This document shows positions 16,526-27,442 of a stretch of DNA of 64,000 nt, piece by piece; position 1 is the first letter of the stretch, and each line of letters opens with the position of its first letter. The stretch is taken from contig JYIP02000004.1 of NCBI GenBank assembly GCA_001051155.2, positions 4,706,383 to 4,770,382 of the forward strand. Reading direction: 5' to 3'. This DNA is from Chrysoporthe austroafricana. Its lineage: Eukaryota > Ascomycota > Sordariomycetes > Diaporthales > Cryphonectriaceae. Both the position numbers and the translations under genes were made by a program. The notes under the pieces are model-generated. The model was not told where the DNA came from, ran no database searches, and saw only the letters and a program-made list of their open reading frames with translations.

Positions 16526-16588
16526 GCAGGGCAGGGCAGGGCAGGGCAGGGCTGGGCTGGGCTGGGCTGGGCAACTGGGCAACTGGGC
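16526..16588. repeat. GCAGG/GCTGG pentamer minisatellite, G-quadruplex-prone
   Basis: About five GCAGG units followed by four to five GCTGG units and two GCAACTGGG units. The plus strand has at least nine GGG runs separated by two bases, which satisfies the usual G-quadruplex pattern. Confidence 0.85.
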
Positions 16589-17053
16589 GAGGCGCGACAC
16601 AAGAGCTGTGGGGCGCTGGCCCGCTCCCCAAGGGGACCTGGCCCTACCATGGCACGCGCAGGAAAGAAAGTTCAAGGCGGTCGTCGTTGATCCATGACGG
16701 ATGGCTCTTCTCCCTCCCTGCACGTGGCAGGCGCCCTCGCGCCTCTGGGTGCGCACAGTCTGGCGTGTCTGGGACCAGCGATGCTAAGCTTTCGAGGGCT
16801 CGCCGGAGCCTAGCGCGGCGCCAGCAGACGTTGAGAACGGCGCCAGGGCGCGGGCTGGGGGTGTGTGGGCTGCCAGGGCCAAGGCAGAGAGCGCGCTCCG
16901 GGCCAGGGAGGACGGGGACTGTGTAGTGATGCGGATGTTTCTCGCAGGACAGGCCCAGACCCGCTGGGGCCACTTTTCAAGCCCTCGCTATGACATCGGT
17001 GGCGCGGCCGGCGCCGAACCTTGTCTGACCCGTCCGCGTGGAGCTGCGATCAC

Positions 17054-17100
17054 GGGCGAGGGCAACAAAGGGCGAGGGCAACAAAGGGCGAGGGCGGCGG
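17054..17100. repeat. 16-bp tandem repeat GGGCGAGGGCAACAAA
   Basis: Two full copies (17054-17069, 17070-17085) and a partial third copy that runs into GGC triplets. G-rich, in the gene-free region upstream of the arrestin gene. Confidence 0.85.
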
Positions 17101-18192
17101 CGGTGTGCGCCTGGCCATGTTCGTAGTATGTTTTGGTTCTGCGTCGTACTATGTGCTCACTACTGCAAGTGCGCCGGCAGTGGGAACGCGGGGCAGCGCC
17201 AGCCCTGGTTCGAGGCGCTGGGAGAAACGAAACGGATCTCGGGGGCCACTGCCCAGGGCGTACACTACTTTACTGATTACTTAGTTACCTGCCTGCTCAT
17301 GCATATACCCAGTAGGTACTTTACCCAGCAGGAGGGTCGACGGCTGAGCTGTCTTCCGGGGCTGTTTTAGCTTTCTGTGGGGTTCGAGGGCCCCCTTTGT
17401 GGGGAGCACGGGGGTCCTCGATCTCTCGTACGGTAACTACGTAGTCGCCGTGTGGCTGAGAGAAAGTTAGTTTTCCTTTCTTTTTCCTTTCTTCTTTCTT
17501 TCTGTCTCGCTCTTCTTCTTGCACGGCGACATGCCGAGCCTGTGCCGGGCACTGCGACGTGGCATCGTACGGTGATGGCAGAGGGCTGCTGATTCATGCG
17601 CGGTGTCAGGACAGCCCGGCACATCCTGGGCGCGGCCCCTTCATTGGGCTTCGGGCAGGTCGAGGCTATTCCAACATCACAGTCTCAGTCTCACCATCAG
17701 TGCGGGATTCGCCCCGCGAGGAAGAGAGCGAGGCGGCTAGTCCACCTGGGCACCAACACGCTCAGCTGCTGAGCTGTATGTACGTACTACTCAGCACGCA
17801 TGTATATAGTAGGTAAGTATGAGTGGTATGGTAGCATCGCATGCACAAAGTTTTTCTGCTAGTCCCAACAGCTCACAAGCAGGCTTGATCAGGGAGGTCT
17901 TGCAGAGAGGGGGACAAGGGTCGTCTCTGGGAGCTGTGCGGGTGGGCCTGCGCATAGTGTTGCCCCAGCAGGGCCCAGCCGAGCCCAGCCCAGCCCATAG
18001 ATGGGACCATCTCGATCGAGGGGAGCAGCAGAACTGCCACGACCCGCCGAGGCCCGTCTGACCCACGAGACCCGTCACCTGCAGATGCGTGCCTTCCCGC
18101 CTGTGCCAAGAAGAGGCGCTCGTGACGTAGGGCCGGAAACGGTGCCCAGCTCGCGGGGCCACCGCCGGAGCATATCCTGCTACTAGGCGCCG

Positions 18193-18224
18193 GCGTGCCA
18201 GCGTGCCAGCGTGCCGGCGTGCCA
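18193..18224. repeat. 8-bp tandem repeat GCGTGCCA x4
   Basis: Four copies, the third with G in place of the final A. Perfectly phased short minisatellite in the same gene-free region. Confidence 0.85.
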
Positions 18225-19279
18225 GTATACTATGTACCGTACCACGACTACCCAGTAGTAGGTGAGGCTACTGCTGAGCAGTAGCGAATATGGCTGTACC
18301 GGCTCGCACCTGGGGCGGCACAGCGAAGTCAAATCAAGTTTTCCTCAGAGCCTGGGCCGGGAGAGAGAGAGAGAGAGGCACGAGGACGTCCTCTTAGTCC
18401 CTGCTCTTAAACGGCCGGCCGGTCTAGCCTGCGCTATTGTGGGATAACGGCATGCTGGCCCCCAAGGAGCATCGTACTGGGTACCTAGACCACAGGCGCG
18501 TGGTGGACATGCCTGTGTGTCGTCAGGACTCGGGACCCAGGGCGGTCCGGGAATTCGGCATCTCTGATCTCCTCATCATGAAGTCAGAACTCAAATCTGT
18601 GTCTCGAGACATAGTACACGCACCCCGCAGTTCGAAGGGGGGGGGGCGATTGGGAAATTTTGCCCACTCAGGCAAGTCGAATGGTGATGCTCTGTCGGCG
18701 TCGTCGTCCCCGGCATCGCAGCGCAGCAGCATCGTAGCCTCATCGGGGCTCGTCCCTTACCCAAGCTGGCGAGGACGCGGCAGGGGTCATTCCGGATTCT
18801 TCGGCTCTTGGCTGTCCTGGCAGCCTGAACGCATCATAGCGCCTGTGAAGATCTCCGCGGCACGCCTACTTCGGAGCCCTGCACCATAGCGGGTGGAAAC
18901 CATCCCCACAGCGCTTGTCCCGAACCTGTGCAAGTATGTACTGTGTCATACATCATACAGCAAGTGCTTAGTAGTGCTCGTACCATAGTACTACGGTAGT
19001 AGTCGTAGTAGCCGTAGTATGTATGTATGTATGCAGTTCGCGCTCGCATGGCATGGCGAAGGGGGAGGTTTCGAGTCGACGACATATCTGCCACCAGTTC
19101 GTGTCCTCCCTCGAGGAGCCCGCGGGTGCTACTGGTCAGGTCGCTCGCCCAACCCACCCAGGACACCCCGTGCTCCAGCCCGGATCTTGTCCTCCCGGCA
19201 TCGTCATCAGCATTCCGTACGCCCGCTGTTCACTGTTGGACTGGGCCGTTCCCGCCACGCCGTGCAGCCAGCGCGTGCG

Positions 19280-19345
19280 ACGACACCGACACCGACACCT
19301 ACACCGACGTCGACATCGATATCGATATCGACATCGACTCGCGCC
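19280..19345. repeat. Hexamer repeat GACACC/GACATC
   Basis: Eleven or so imperfect hexamers changing from GACACC to GATATC and GACATC. It makes long Asp-rich or Arg-rich spurious frames on both strands, which should not be taken as genes. Confidence 0.75.
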
Positions 19346-20231
19346 CGCGAAGAGTATCGCGTCCCGACCCGCGCGGTTGCTAGGCCCGAGGCCCTCTGCG
19401 CCTCTGCGCTGCCACCCACGCCCCAGGATTCCGCTGCTGCCGGTGTTTCCGGAGCCCGGCCCCCTGAGGTCGTCCAGCTCGCCAGCCTGCCAAGGCGAGG
19501 CGCTGCATCTCATCATACGCCTGCTTCGACGGCCGCGCGCGCCCTGCACACGAGCCTGCACAACCTCGCCTTCCCACTCCTTATCGCCTCCTGGGCGCGC
19601 CGTCTGGCGCTCCGCTGACCGTCGTCCAGCACACGAGGAGCATAAAATCCCGCGAGTCGCCTGGCAGACCCAGGTCACGCCTGCGACCGTTCGTGAGCGC
19701 CCGGGGTAGCATCCGCCCTCCTGGGAAGGTTTTCTCTGGATCGTCCGCCCGCCCGCCCGCCCGGCACCAAGTTCCAGTCCCAGTTCCAAATTCCACAGCG
19801 ACCTGGACGCTGGGCTGGTCATCGACCGCCTCTGCGCTGTCATCTGCTCCCCCGTTCCCCCGGTCCCCCAGTCCCCAGGGCGGCTCGCGCTCGCCAGGGT
19901 CACCCTACCGCTGTCGTGTGTACCTGCGTACCGGTACCTCGTCCGCACGCCCTCGTCCCGGGTGATACTCGATCCCCCAGGCCTTGGGGGCATCCTGCAT
20001 CCTCGCATCACGCATCACGCATCACTTCCGGAGGCCTGCTGCCGTCCCATCAGGTGTGGGTCCCCGTGCAATATCCCCTCGGCGTTGTACATGTGCCCCA
20101 GCCCACAACCTGCGACATACCTTTGCCTTGCATCTCGCATCTGGAGCCTGACCTGACAAGACGGGGGACGAGGTACGACAGGCCACGGTCAGCCCAGCGG
20201 ATTATGGGTTTATGATCCAGTTTCAGGAACC

Positions 20232-20290
20232 CGTGAGTCTTTTTTTTTTTTTTCTCTGTAGGTTTCCCCCCCCCCCTTTCTTTCCCCCTT
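20232..20290 (+). promoter_or_regulatory. Pyrimidine tract with GTGAGT and TCTCTGTAG, probable leader element
   Basis: A GTGAGT donor-like site is followed by a T14 tract, TCTCTGTAG and a C-rich run, about 620 bp before the arrestin start. The donor and acceptor are too close (about 31 nt) to form one intron together, so each would need another partner. CT-rich tracts just upstream of starts are common at transcription start regions of filamentous fungi. Confidence 0.35.
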
Positions 20291-20905
20291 CTTGGTCCGC
20301 CTCATGCGCCTTGACGCCCCAATCCCGGTGCTCATCACGGTCGTGCTTCTTTTGTCCCGTGCACCTCTGCTCGTCACTTCTGCCCTCGCCGGTTTGTCCT
20401 TTTCTTCCCGGTCGTGCGTTGGAAATCTCCTGCTGCTTCACGCCCCACCCCGTCCCAGTGCGCCGGGCTGCCTAGGTGCTGCTCGCCAGCGCGGAGAAGA
20501 GGGCGAACCCTCCTCCCAAGACAGCCTGCGCCCTGGCGATTATCCGTCCCCCGCCCTCCCACCCTTGATGCCCTCACATATCGTCTCCTGCCGTCGTATT
20601 ATCACCCTTACATAAGTGCATGCGAGGTCTGGGTCTCGACATGCCCTGACCGCATTGACTCACCGCATCGTTCCCTGCACCTCTCCGTCACTCAGACTCG
20701 GGTCCATGAGTCGTCATTATGTCGATCCGGGGAGGTATGGAGACAGCACAGGCTCCATATCTGGACAGCCCACCTGTCTCCGGTTCCAGTCCGTCATAAC
20801 TGCTCCATTGCCCACTTCTGTCTTGCCCTGTTCTCACACCGTTGCCCTCTCCTCCGGTCTCGACCTGCCTCGTGGAATGGTTGGTCCCTCTAACGTCATA
20901 AAAAA

Positions 20906-23900
20906 ATGAATACAGGCACAGACACCCGTCCGCCTGAGCCGTACCCCTACTACTACTCGTCGCGAGGCACGGTCTTTTACACCCCTCGGAACACCGCTGA
21001 CTGGCGTCCACGCCGCGTTGCACCCGCGAGCCCGAGCCTGCCGGCACCGCACATCGGCCCACGCCAACGTCGCCCTCACTCCATTCACATTGTTTCCTAT
21101 CCTTCCGGGTACGTACCGCACGACCTCCGACCCAGACCAACATCCAGGGACCTCCAGAGGCAACGGAAAACGGAAGAAGAAAAGAGACTAAAGCGGGAGG
21201 AGGAAGACAGGAAGAAGGAGGAAGAAAGGCAGAGGAAGCAGCGCGAACGGGAGGAGAGGAGGAGGAGAAGGGCCCAGGACCAGGACAAGAGAAGGTCCCT
21301 CGCCTCGTCACTGTCCGGTGAGAAGAGGGTGGGCACGCTGTTCAACAAGTTCAAGGCTGCTTTCTCTTCCAGCGACCACGATCCGCAGAGGCCTGCAGCC
21401 CCCGACGGCGTGACGGCGCCGAGACAAAGCACGCAGCCGAGAACGCGAGTGCGCCCTGTCAGCTGGCTGAGCGTCACCAGTAGGTTGTCGAGGGCAGAGG
21501 ATAGTCTTGAGGGTGAACAGGTTGTGTCGTCGACGGCTTCCTCCCTGCGGAGACCGACCACCGCACCGCAGCCCTCGAGCCGGCGAATCGCGACTGCATC
21601 GTACGTGCCAAATCCGGCACTAGCACCGGCTCTCGAACAGGCTGCTCTACAGCCTGTCGCAGCTACGAGCCCGGTCCCCCCGGCCGGACCCAGTTCAGCA
21701 TCGAGACCCGAGATACCGAGGTTACCGGCGCTTTCTAGCACCCCCTCGGAAGCCGCAATGGTAGATATATCGATGAGGGGACCAAACCTGACCCACGGGT
21801 CAGGGATGGGTGTGGCCAGCCACCATCGGAACAGCTTCATGTCCGTCAGGTCGGCCAAGGCTGTCGTCAGCTCCTCTGTCCACGAGATTCAGCAGCCGAA
21901 GCCTACTGCTTCCGGCAGCGGACTTTCATGTACCATCCTTCTAGCGGAGCCTAATGTCTTTCTGACGGGATTCGACCACGACGGCCACACACGCCACGAG
22001 AGCCACAACTCGACTGCCCTTCTGCGGGGAAAGCTGCAGCTCAATGTCTCAAAAAACACCAAGATCAAGTCCGTCACGCTGAAGCTTCTGGGCAAGGCGC
22101 GCACGGAGTGGCCGGAAGGGATCCCACCACTGAAGGTCGACATGTACGAGGAGGAATCGTTGAGGACCCAGGCCTTGACGTTCTTCCACGCTATGCACGA
22201 CGGCTGGGAAACTGAGTTTGGTAACCAGTGCTCATATACTCTGAAGGGCAATGACTCTAGCTCAAATCTCACCAGGCCGTCCCTGAGTCCTGGAGACTCG
22301 GGCGGCTCGTTAGGGGGCCGGCCGCGGTCCAACCTGAGTGCGAAGGAGCTGAAGAAGCTGTCGCTCCGTTCAGCCGAGTCCAGGAGTTTCGGCAAGGGAG
22401 ACTCTCCGGCGGCGAGCCAGGTGCAGGCCAAAGGGTTTAAGGTTTTCTACCCCGGCATGTACGAGTACTCCTTCGAGCTTCCCATCGACCACCACCAACT
22501 GGAGACCATCAAGCTCCAGTACGGCTCCGTCAAGTGGGAGCTCGAGACGGCGGTCGAGCGCTCGGGCGCCTTCAAACCCAACCTGCACGGTACCAAGGAG
22601 GTGTCGATCGTGCGCGTGCCGGACCAGATGTCGCTCGAGACGTCGGAGCCAATCTCGATCTCGCGGCAGTGGGAGGACCAGCTCCACTACGATATCATGA
22701 TATCCGGAAAGTCCTTTCCCATCGGCGCCAAGATCCCCATCGCCTTCAAGCTCACGCCTCTTGCCAAGGTGCAGGTCCACAAGCTGAAGATCTTCGTCAC
22801 CGAATCGATCGAATACTGGACCAACGACCGGAGGGTGACCAGGAAAGACCCCGGCAGGAAGATCCTGCTGCTGGAGAAGTCCGCTGGCAAGCCGATCGAC
22901 AAGCAGTTTGCATCGAGCGAGCTGCGCATCCTCAGCGGCGGGGAGCTGTCCCCGGACGAGCGGTTCTACGCTCGTGAGTCGGCCGCTCGCAGGAGGACCC
23001 TGGACGCACAGCGCACAGGAACGTCGCCCCAGCCTCTGCCAGAGCCCACGGAGAACCTGCTCGGTGATCTGGACCTCGGCCTTGAGACATACTGGGGGTC
23101 GACGGAGATGGAGATGAACGTCCAGATGCCCACGTGCGAGATGATGGCCAAGGACAAGTCCCTGCGGATGCATCCAGACTGCAGCTGGAAGAACGTCAAC
23201 GTGTACCACTGGATGAAGATCGTGATGCGTATATCCCGCCTAGACCCTGAAGACCCGAGTGGCAAGCGCAGGCGGCACTTTGAGATCAGTATCGACTCGC
23301 CATTCACAGTGCTCAACTGCCGCGCGACGCAGGCCAACACCGCCCTGCCTCAGTACGACAGCCTGGAGGCGTCGGGCGACTTCCGCCGACAGACGTCCTG
23401 CGGGTGTCCCGATGCCCAGGTTCTCAGCACAAGCGGAGGCACGGACGGCGCCACGCCTGACAACACCAGCGGCACTCTAGTTGACAACGTCGCGCTCCCC
23501 GCCCCACCCCGAGCCGCTCACCTGCACACGGCAACGCAGGGCATCAACGGTAACTCGGCCTCCGGCTCCCCTGCCATGACCCCGGCCGGCGGCATCGGTC
23601 CGTCGTCGACGACGCCCACATCGGCAAATCCCTTGCAGCGGGTGCGTGATCAGGACGCTGCCGCCCGGCCGATCCATCTCATTCGATACCCATCGTTCGA
23701 CCCGCCGCCCTTCAACGCCGACAACCCCCCGCCGCCCATGCCTACGCCCCCGCCCAACTACGAGCTCGTGGTTGGGACGCCGAGCGTCGACGGCATGGCG
23801 GGCTACTTCGAGCGCCTCTCCCACTATGAGTGTCCGGTTCAACAGGACCAGGCGCAGGCCGGAGGCACCTACTTCGCCACGGGTGCGAACGGATCTGGAG

Positions 23901-24184
23901 AAGCTAGCTCATCGCAGGCAGCGCGTACGCCCGGATCAGACGACGATGGGGAGGACACCGAGGTTGAGTCAGATTCAGACTCAGCGGACGAGAGGGGCCC
24001 TGCCAGGACCGTCAGCCGCGCGGGCACGGTGAACGTTGCGAACCCACGCACCCCCGGAGGAAGGCTGTTTCCGAGCAGGAGTTTCGAGATCGCGAGGCCG
24101 GGGACCGTCTCGAACTTTACGCTGGATATGTCTGGTGTGGTCAGGAGGGGCGGCACGCCCAGCGCTGCAGGGGATGTACCATGA
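20906..24184 (+). CDS. Arrestin-domain trafficking adaptor (ART/ALY-type)
   Basis: Intronless 1092-residue alpha-arrestin. Such proteins recruit a NEDD4-family ubiquitin ligase (Rsp5/HulA) to plasma membrane permeases and drive their endocytosis. The arrestin N domain begins near residue 345 (SCTILLAEPNVFLTGFDHDG, LLRGKLQLNVSKNTKIKSVT, then ARTEWPEGIPPLKV, as in yeast Aly1/Aly2). The C domain begins near 575 (PISISRQWEDQLHYDIMIS, FPIGAKIPIAFKL) and continues to YHWMKIVMRISRLDP near 780. A PPxY ligase-binding motif lies at about 948-951 (PPNY) within a proline-rich tail. The first 340 residues are long and disordered and include a highly charged Glu/Lys/Arg stretch (about 78-130) that should form a single alpha-helix. 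The start codon has a strong context (AAAAAATGA). The family is clear; cargo permeases are unknown, but the neighbouring sugar transporter and xylanase suggest carbon nutrition. Confidence 0.9.
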   Translation: MNTGTDTRPPEPYPYYYSSRGTVFYTPRNTADWRPRRVAPASPSLPAPHIGPRQRRPHSIHIVSYPSGYVPHDLRPRPTSRDLQRQRKTEEEKRLKREEEDRKKEEERQRKQREREERRRRRAQDQDKRRSLASSLSGEKRVGTLFNKFKAAFSSSDHDPQRPAAPDGVTAPRQSTQPRTRVRPVSWLSVTSRLSRAEDSLEGEQVVSSTASSLRRPTTAPQPSSRRIATASYVPNPALAPALEQAALQPVAATSPVPPAGPSSASRPEIPRLPALSSTPSEAAMVDISMRGPNLTHGSGMGVASHHRNSFMSVRSAKAVVSSSVHEIQQPKPTASGSGLSCTILLAEPNVFLTGFDHDGHTRHESHNSTALLRGKLQLNVSKNTKIKSVTLKLLGKARTEWPEGIPPLKVDMYEEESLRTQALTFFHAMHDGWETEFGNQCSYTLKGNDSSSNLTRPSLSPGDSGGSLGGRPRSNLSAKELKKLSLRSAESRSFGKGDSPAASQVQAKGFKVFYPGMYEYSFELPIDHHQLETIKLQYGSVKWELETAVERSGAFKPNLHGTKEVSIVRVPDQMSLETSEPISISRQWEDQLHYDIMISGKSFPIGAKIPIAFKLTPLAKVQVHKLKIFVTESIEYWTNDRRVTRKDPGRKILLLEKSAGKPIDKQFASSELRILSGGELSPDERFYARESAARRRTLDAQRTGTSPQPLPEPTENLLGDLDLGLETYWGSTEMEMNVQMPTCEMMAKDKSLRMHPDCSWKNVNVYHWMKIVMRISRLDPEDPSGKRRRHFEISIDSPFTVLNCRATQANTALPQYDSLEASGDFRRQTSCGCPDAQVLSTSGGTDGATPDNTSGTLVDNVALPAPPRAAHLHTATQGINGNSASGSPAMTPAGGIGPSSTTPTSANPLQRVRDQDAAARPIHLIRYPSFDPPPFNADNPPPPMPTPPPNYELVVGTPSVDGMAGYFERLSHYECPVQQDQAQAGGTYFATGANGSGEASSSQAARTPGSDDDGEDTEVESDSDSADERGPARTVSRAGTVNVANPRTPGGRLFPSRSFEIARPGTVSNFTLDMSGVVRRGGTPSAAGDVP

Positions 24185-26302
24185 TGCTACGGGGTCACGA
24201 TACGATCTTGGGACCGTGACAACGACATTGAAGGAATCGTAAGGAGGGAGTGAGTGTGTTTGTCAGAATAGCGGCCATGATACCACTCTGCAGGGCGAGG
24301 ACAGCTGGACGGTCTACGATGGCGGCAGTACAAATTGTCATGATGATGCCGAGACCATCACGGAGTATTGGAGTGCGATTTTGGGCGTTCGAAGACCTTT
24401 GCTACATACCCACCTACTTCACATACATGGGTGACGGCTGAAAAGCACTGGCATTTATGGGATGGTTGGACTTGTTGATGGGAGGCAACGGAAGCAACGA
24501 CCGGTTTGGTTATGATCAGCATGAGCATTTAACATGGAGAATGACTGGATAATGACATTTCTTTCGATATCTGCACGTATAAGCCACCGCCTGTGTGTCC
24601 GTGTGTATGCAATATTCGGAGGGCAAGATACGTTGAGCTGCTCGAGGATCACCATGTGTTCAAAGGATGAAGAGGGAGACAGCTCGAGCCGACCCTGGTT
24701 CCACTGCTGGAGCCACGCTGCTGTCCGCAAGAATAGAAGCAGTGGGGGGGACGGGAATTGAGCTGCATCTGAATCCCCAGAAAGGTCCGTTCCATTCATG
24801 TCAGGTCCTCCTCAGCTCATATCCTCATCTTCAGATGCCCCCCGATGCTAATGCGCCGCGGGTGAATTAGGTAAGCGAGCGCACGTGATGACCCTTGTCC
24901 TCGACTTCATGTCCTCTCTAGCCTGGCGACATCAAAACCCACGCCGGTTCGCCGAAAGTTTTCGCCTCAGTTTGTCAGAGGGGACGATTCAGCGCATTAG
25001 GAGGAGCAAGGGCCTCAACAGCTGTCCATTGTAGTTGGGGATCCGGGGGTTGATCGCGCCCAGTAAGCACTCTAGGTCTGGGACCGGAAGCTTAGGAGGA
25101 TGAGGGCGGCGGAGGGGGAAGATGCTGAGAGGCTCTATTTCAGCGAGATGCAAGTGCTCTCTTAATGGACTCCTCTGTGATCGAAAAAGGAATCGTAGTG
25201 CCTGCTGCGCTTCGACTTGAGCCTCGCTGTCGCTGTGGGGCTTTCGGTTTTTACCAGGGCGAGGCTGTTCAAGAAAGAGGAGGTTTGGGTGGATGAGTCT
25301 GGACTGGGAGGCTCGTCTCGATCGTAGTTCAATAATTAGTCTTGCTGGCCAGAGGTGCCCTGCTGCGGCGTCGGCGGTCCGTAGGGTTGCCGGCCACTTA
25401 AACCAGGCTGAGGGAGTCCGAGACTTAGACATCACGAAGGAGAAGGGCGAACATGAGTGGCAACAGCAGCGATGAAGCGTCAGTCAGTCACGAGCGGAAG
25501 CATACTATTTTTACACCCCAGAAGCTCTGGCATCAACACGTGCTCCGTGGCCAAAGCTTTCCACTTGTCCATAGAGCCCTGCCGTGTCTCTTGTGAAAAG
25601 CGGAGGATCAGGCGTGAAATAATTATAAAGCTGCCTAATCCACCATTCACTTAGTGAGATCCCCACAATTTCGACCGTTTGTCGTCAGGTTTTATTATAT
25701 AGCTCCGAGCAGTTCACTGATCGTGTACGCAACGTTCCCTCTCTTTCTTCCACACCGCACAACACACTCGCGAAGACTTTTCCGCTACCAACGTGCGCTC
25801 ATCAAGGCATCACTGCCAGCTTTGCAGTCGTTGCGAAAAGACTTCTTCGTAACAGGGTTGTTTTCGTTCTTGATCTTTTTTCCGTGTCACCAACTTGTCA
25901 CGTCAAAAGAAGCGCTCCAGCTCCCGCCAGCGCCAGACCATCATCACGGTCGACAAGAACTATCTCTCCCCTCCTCCCACTTGGCCCTCTGCACACCCCG
26001 ATGGTCAACCTCGTTGACGACGCCGGCGAACTTCAGACAATAATCCCCGTTAGTCGGTTCGTGGAGACTATAACCCCTCCACAGCCCTTCGCAATCGTCA
26101 GGCCCGCCACACCTCGACGACCCCCTCCCACCTTCGGACGATAGCCCCCGTCGGTCTCATTGAAGAGGAAATAGCCCACCGAGGCCCCTCTCGCAACCGT
26201 CAGTCGTCAGGCCCGTCATACCTGAAGACATCATCCAAACGAATCCGCCGCCAGTACGACTCGCCTTGCCGCCTCATCAACCACCGACAGGCCAGAGTCA
26301 AG
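24185..26302. other. Intergenic region between arrestin gene and the 26.3-kb ORF
   Basis: About 2.1 kb. The left part should be the arrestin 3' untranslated region; the right part (from about 25.6 kb) is CT-rich and resembles a leader for the next gene. A 148-codon minus-strand frame at 24989-25435 shows no motif. A diverged tandem duplication sits at 26038-26235. Confidence 0.45.
26038..26235 (+). repeat. Diverged ~95-bp tandem duplication in the leader
   Basis: Two consecutive imperfect copies, about 26038-26130 and 26142-26235. Shared landmarks in order are ATA.CCCCGT..GTC, CCCTTCGCAA.CGTCAG or CCTCTCGCAACCGTCAG, then GGCCCG.CA.ACCT. The second copy has an extra TCGTCAG duplication. It lies just before the start of the 379-codon ORF. 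Confidence 0.5.
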
Positions 26303-27442
26303 ATGGAGGCTCTCCGTTCTCGTCTCGCCGATATGGACTTCCGTCCTCTTCTAGCGCATGCGATCCCGGCGCTTCTGGTCATCCTTTTCCAATGCCTGTG
26401 GTCGTTGGCTGCCGCAGCGGAGCTCATCAGCTCCACCGTTCCCCGCCACGCCCTGTACGTGATGCACTGGTGGCCTGCGTTGGTCATATACTGCATCGCC
26501 TGCCACGTCGTTATTGTCCAGTACCAGCTAGACGCCCGGCGTCAGGTGATAGGAATGCAAGCCCGGATCAAGGGGCTCAACGAGACAGTCAAAAGTCTCG
26601 AGTTCAAGAGCATGAATCTCCAGAAGGAAATCACTACCGTCACGACGGGAGCTTACCAGACGCTCTTTCGAGGCTTGGCAGATCCTTTCATGGTGCCTGA
26701 AGCATCCATGCGCAAATTCCGAACGGCTGAAGCAAACCTCCGGGAGGCTGAAGAAAAGATCGACGAACTGGAGACTGTTCTGCAACTCAAGGACGGAGCA
26801 GAAGCGTTCGAGTGGCTTGTGGAGTATGGAAAGCAGATTAGGGACTTGGGGATCGAGAACCGCCGTCTGGAGCAGGACAAGTCAGCGTTACAAGAACAGG
26901 TGGATGCAGAGAGCGGCCTCATCAAGGAAGGCGAAGGAGTGGTCAAGCGGCTCGAGCAAAAGATAGAGGATCTGGATGTCCAGATCAAGGGTTTCGACCT
27001 CCAAGATGAGGCACGAAAGTACGAGAGGATCGCGTTGAGCCTGGGAGACCAAACCTACATTCGCGCCAACCGCTGGCTCCTGACAAAGAACCAACGCCTT
27101 GCCTCCGACTACCAGGAACTTTCCTCAGACCGCGATTATTGGAAGTCGTTGTACTTGTGTGCGGCCAAGTCGCTCAAGTTTTACAAGGCCTTTTGGCACA
27201 AAGAGATGTTTGGGCCTGTTTCAGACGACGAGTCAGATGGCTCGGACGGACCCCCAGGATCCTCTCCAGGCGGAGCTGGTGACAGTAATGGTGCTGCGGG
27301 CAAGGGCAAGAGCATCCCCCCCACTTCACGGAAGGAAAACCCCGGTGACGACAATGATCACGGCGACGAAAACGACGAGGATGATGGAGGAGATGACAAC
27401 GATGGGCAAGGTGGCGCCGTCTCGAAGGTTGCTGCAGCTTAG
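26303..27442 (+). CDS. Unknown membrane-anchored coiled-coil protein (first of two same-frame ORFs)
   Basis: I do not recognise this 379-residue protein. Two hydrophobic segments near the N-terminus (about 15-40, around AIPALLVILFQCLW, and 48-72, around HWWPALVIYCIACHVVIV) should anchor it in a membrane. Residues about 80-265 are heptad-like and rich in Glu, Lys, Leu and Gln, predicting a long coiled coil (for example EKIDELETVLQLKD). The last 60 residues are Gly/Ser-rich, then strongly acidic (Asp/Glu/Asn), ending SKVAAA before TAG. No intron is needed. The next long ORF begins in the same frame only eight codons after this stop, so the two may be one protein interrupted by a stop, or two parts of one transcript. 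The N-terminal ATG lies after a CT-rich leader. Probably lineage-specific. Confidence 0.7.
   Translation: MEALRSRLADMDFRPLLAHAIPALLVILFQCLWSLAAAAELISSTVPRHALYVMHWWPALVIYCIACHVVIVQYQLDARRQVIGMQARIKGLNETVKSLEFKSMNLQKEITTVTTGAYQTLFRGLADPFMVPEASMRKFRTAEANLREAEEKIDELETVLQLKDGAEAFEWLVEYGKQIRDLGIENRRLEQDKSALQEQVDAESGLIKEGEGVVKRLEQKIEDLDVQIKGFDLQDEARKYERIALSLGDQTYIRANRWLLTKNQRLASDYQELSSDRDYWKSLYLCAAKSLKFYKAFWHKEMFGPVSDDESDGSDGPPGSSPGGAGDSNGAAGKGKSIPPTSRKENPGDDNDHGDENDEDDGGDDNDGQGGAVSKVAAA

Larger units (their letters stand above)
15743..20905. other. Long gene-free region upstream of the arrestin gene
   Basis: About 5.2 kb with no supportable coding gene. Frames up to 291 codons (for example 19136-20011 minus) are arginine/proline-rich, overlap on several strands and show no domains. 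The region holds several G-rich minisatellites, listed separately, and from about 20.2 kb a pyrimidine-rich stretch typical of a fungal leader. It probably contains the promoter and a long 5' untranslated region of the arrestin gene. Confidence 0.5.

Noticed and set aside
19136..20011. 291-codon minus-strand ORF
   Set aside because: Composition follows the GACACC hexamer repeat and G/C runs; no domain, and it overlaps equally long frames on the plus strand.
22370..23209. 279-codon minus-strand ORF inside the arrestin gene
   Set aside because: Antisense shadow of the arrestin C domain, caused by third-position G/C bias.
24989..25435. 148-codon minus-strand ORF between the arrestin gene and the 26.3-kb ORF
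   Set aside because: No domain, signal peptide or splice context, and composition like surrounding noncoding sequence.
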